64,000 bases of DNA from Paragorgia papillata (Eukaryota; Cnidaria; Anthozoa; Scleralcyonacea; Coralliidae). The DNA lies in assembly GCA_035771165.1 (NCBI GenBank), contig JAWNZC010000307.1:186001-250000 (forward strand). Reading direction: 5' to 3'. How positions within the stretch are numbered: the stretch's first letter is position 1; every line of letters begins with the position of its first letter. Under the pieces are notes generated by a model that saw only the letters and a program-made list of their open reading frames with translations, did no database searches and had not been told where the DNA came from. Made by a program: the position numbers and the translations under genes. Of the stretch, positions 61,233 to 64,000 are shown in pieces.

Positions 61233-61913
61233 TGTTGTTTCAACACTGCCTACGCAGCACGCAACTTTTATTTCACTATTCTATGCCGTTATTTTTATTT
61301 CTAGTGAATTATTTGCTTGTCGAATGTCTTGAAAGATACGATTATTTCTTTGGAGAGCGTTTCAAGGTTGAATGTCCAACTGGGTCAGGAAATTTAATGA
61401 GATTACGAGGAGTCAGTTCTGAGATCCGTAATAGACTGACTCGTATTTTCTTACCTGACGAGAATGGCCGACGTCCTTGTCATGGCGATGATGAACGTTA
61501 TGCCAAAGACAAGCACTGGAAAGATCTCATTTTGTTCTATGAATTTTTTGATGGTGACAATGGAAGGGGATGCGGAGCAAGGTGAGTTTGTTTATTCGCC
61601 CTTTTCTAACTTTTTTCCTCTCATTCCATCTTCACTTTAGACTTTCCATTCTCCCTCCCTCAATTGTTTTTTTCTCCCTATCAATCTCCCTCCTTCCCTG
61701 AATTAATTTTTTCTTCCCTCCTTTCCCTTCTTTCTTTCCTTGACCTTTCTTAATCTTCCTTTCTTTCTCTTTAATCCTCTCTCTGCCTACACAAGGTTTT
61801 TAAATATTGTCATCCTAAATTTGTTTAGTCATCAAACTGGGTGGACTTGTTTGATCTCACGTTGCTTTGACAAGTTAGCAGTGGAACGTGAAGTAGCCGA
61901 GAGCACGTCTTGA

Positions 61914-63417
61914 AAACTGCAGATTAAGAACCAAAATAATACATCTGGACTGCTGGACTGGAAATTACAATAATCGTTTTTGATTACATATTTCTATTTG
62001 AGCTAGGATTTTTTTGTATAAAAAAATTTAAATAATAATAATAATCATCATCTTTATTGAGTATGCCAACATCACCCTAAAGTGTTTTAGATAACTAGTT
62101 ACAATATATAATACAATATATATATAATTACAAATCAAGAAAATATTGGGAGAAAAAAATAATAATACAAACAATCAGTTAAAAAACATGTCTTAACTCT
62201 TTCCTGTCTGAATCGGGTTCGATACAGTTTTTTTTAAATTTCGATGTATGTCAGTTTGACACAGTCAGATTTTGCATGTTTAAGCTTCGTTCAACAGATA
62301 CTGCTTTATATAGATAAATTAATATTTCTAAGTTTGAATTTCGTTATTTTTAGTAACATTGAGTCAGTTGCCATGGCAACACAAATGTAACAAGTTCCCT
62401 TCAAAATGGCCTATTACCTCGTGTATTAGAAAAAAAGGTACGGTGACAACCAATTTTTTTTCTTGCAAACTTTTCCTTCAAGCATAAACAATCAATAGAA
62501 AGATTTAAAAAAAAATCTGTAATGCCAATATTTTTAAAAAGCAAAAGATAACGTTTTCTTTAATAACATTTTTTTGGCATACATATTTTTTTTATTTTTC
62601 GTATAAAGAAGCTTTTAGCGATAGAAAACATCGTACAAAATTTCAGCATAGGTCACCGGATAAAATATCGAAATACACTGGGTTTCTTTTAGAAATTTGT
62701 ATTTTTTTGGTGGTGTCAGCATTTCACACGCATCGCACATATTAAATGGCGCAAGATGGTGTCAGCATACATCTGTCATTTTGATGGCCTTTATTGGTAA
62801 ACATTCTTGCGCACACGAATTGTCACAGGAGTTTTTCTATTTTCGGTAAGGTTTTTCTTGACTCGCACTTGCATGGAATTTGATGAAAATTACTATGTCG
62901 GGCCACCTTAAGACTATAATTGCATTTTATATTATAATACTTGTAAACAATCCATGATTCTATATATAGCACATGTATTTCTAATCTGCACTTAGCAATG
63001 AAAGAACTAGATTCTTTTAAGTCTTCATGTCATCTTATGATATGCATGGTTCACATTATGCACAGGGGGAGACTTCAGCAAGTCTACGAAAGAATATCAA
63101 GTGTACCGGTACATACAGTATGAAATGTGAGTTTACTCTGCATGGATCTTGTAGGTGGGAAGTTGTACAAGATGATAAATATTTAAGGCTGTGATTAGTG
63201 CATTGACAATGTAGGTTGAAACACAGACAACACAGAAATCATGAAGCACAAAATACAAGATATATGCTAGATAAACACAACTAACCAACACAAGAGATTA
63301 GACAGAAGAAATCACCATGGTCCATGCAACTGCTTTTCCATCAAAGAAACCTACAGTAAAGAAATTAAAAATATATAGCAATATATTACATATTTATAAT
63401 TTCGAATGATTATAGTA
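61914..63417. other. Non-coding AT-rich DNA after the host gene
   Basis: No gene. (ATA)n run at about 62030-62048 followed by ATCATCATCTTTATTGAGTATG, which could be an antisense LINE 3' end. (TA)n at about 62110-62125. Confidence 0.4.
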
Positions 63418-63665
63418 GGTTCACTGTCCCACAATCATTCAAAATCATCATGTATGAAGACTGTTGTCTAGATATTGAAGAAACTAGTCTGTTTCAAAAT
63501 CTCAAATAGCCTAAGTACCATCATTCGACCTTCAGCTCCCAACTTGACCTGTAGCTCAGTTGGTAGAGCATTAGTAACCGAAGGTCACAGGTTCAAATCC
63601 CAGCTGGACCATGTAGAGTTTTCTCTACTTGTCTGGTATGGTTCGTCACTCAGAGTAACACCTTG
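63418..63665 (+). repeat. tRNA-derived SINE
   Basis: Contains CTGTAGCTCAGTTGGTAGAGC (A box and D-arm) and CACAGGTTCAAATCCCAGC (B box and T-arm) about 20 bp apart, too short for a real anticodon arm. Flanking body sequence (GACTGTTGTCTAGATATTGAAG, CAAATAGCCTAAGTACCATC, GTAGAGTTTTCTCTACTTG) is shared with 47205-47550. A Pol III promoter may still be functional. Confidence 0.8.
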
Positions 63666-64000
63666 TATGGCAATATATTACATTGTATTCAACATCCAAT
63701 AAATTATATAAAAAATATTTTGAATAAGTAGAAAATGGCCACCTGTGTTTATAATTATAGCCTGATGCAAACATGAGAGTGAGTTGGGAATATATTAAGA
63801 TATTTTTCTTTAATACTATAGGTATATAGATATTTTTCTTTAATATTTTCCAACCAGAAATGAGGCCTGCCCTACCCTAATTATATTTGCTAGTTCATTT
63901 TGCCCTTTATATGAAATGCTTTGTGGAATTCTTGCATGCCCCCCCCCACCCACCCCTTATTTTCCCACAGGCTGACCTGTGGATTGTCATTGAATAGCGA
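63666..64000. other. Non-coding right edge
   Basis: Two direct copies of a 28-bp-class word with AGATATTTTTCTTTAATA (63799-63850). Nothing else recognised. Confidence 0.4.

Noticed and set aside
63547..63615. Functional tRNA gene
   Set aside because: D-arm and T-arm words are present but the anticodon arm is too short and the acceptor stem does not pair. Called a SINE.

Overview
This window looks like nuclear DNA of an animal, most likely a cnidarian (anthozoan or coral type). The reasons are an interrupted protein-coding gene with GT-AG introns at 54-62 kb, dense DNA-transposon debris, tRNA-derived SINEs, a Ty3/gypsy element and a 5'-truncated non-LTR retrotransposon. The taxon is an inference; no ribosomal RNA or other marker is present. 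There are no prokaryotic operons, CRISPR arrays or rRNA genes.

Layout. 1-17.4 kb is host sequence packed with non-autonomous DNA transposons, many with readable target-site duplications (TSDs). A retroelement ORF runs off the left edge, and one inverted-repeat element carries a RecQ-helicase gene fragment. 17421-45336 is a 27.9-kb Polinton/Maverick-type element (the outer element) with ends AGTAGT...ACTACT and a perfect 6-bp TSD (CTCGCC). It keeps a zinc-finger/A32-type packaging ATPase and several Polinton-type accessory ORFs, but no polymerase, integrase or capsid gene is visible. Its terminal repeats are built from a 23-24-bp minisatellite, about 2.6 kb long on the right side. Inside that minisatellite sits a second, complete Polinton (the inner element, 23334-42761, 19.4 kb) with 451-bp terminal inverted repeats and its own perfect 6-bp TSD (AACGCC).

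The inner element carries about 22 genes: protein-primed DNA polymerase B with an embedded endonuclease-VII-like domain, a retroviral-type integrase, a packaging ATPase, a probable penton protein, a major capsid gene, two fibre-like proteins (collagen shaft plus globular head; coiled coil plus LamG-like head), several small membrane proteins and small zinc proteins. The polymerase would copy the element by protein priming, the integrase would make the 6-bp TSD, and ATPase, penton and capsid form the usual morphogenesis block. The capsid gene is broken twice: an in-frame stop at codon 6 and a host-type insertion of about 293 bp. This copy therefore cannot make its own shell. Two layout rules recur inside the inner element: short perfect hairpins just after stop codons (ten found) and an AATAAATG context at start codons.

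45.3-54 kb holds a 140-bp-class satellite, an inverted SINE pair, and a Ty3/gypsy element whose gag-pol ORF is split by a hAT-type element with a perfect 8-bp TSD. 54-62 kb is the 3' part of a glycoside-hydrolase gene (GH63/MGH1-like) on the + strand. It has at least three lesions: an inserted kinesin fragment flanked by a 25-bp duplication, an in-frame TGA and a mutated splice donor. Its introns hold minisatellites and a LINE. 62-64 kb is AT-rich with one SINE.

All family names come from reading motifs by eye; no database search was run.
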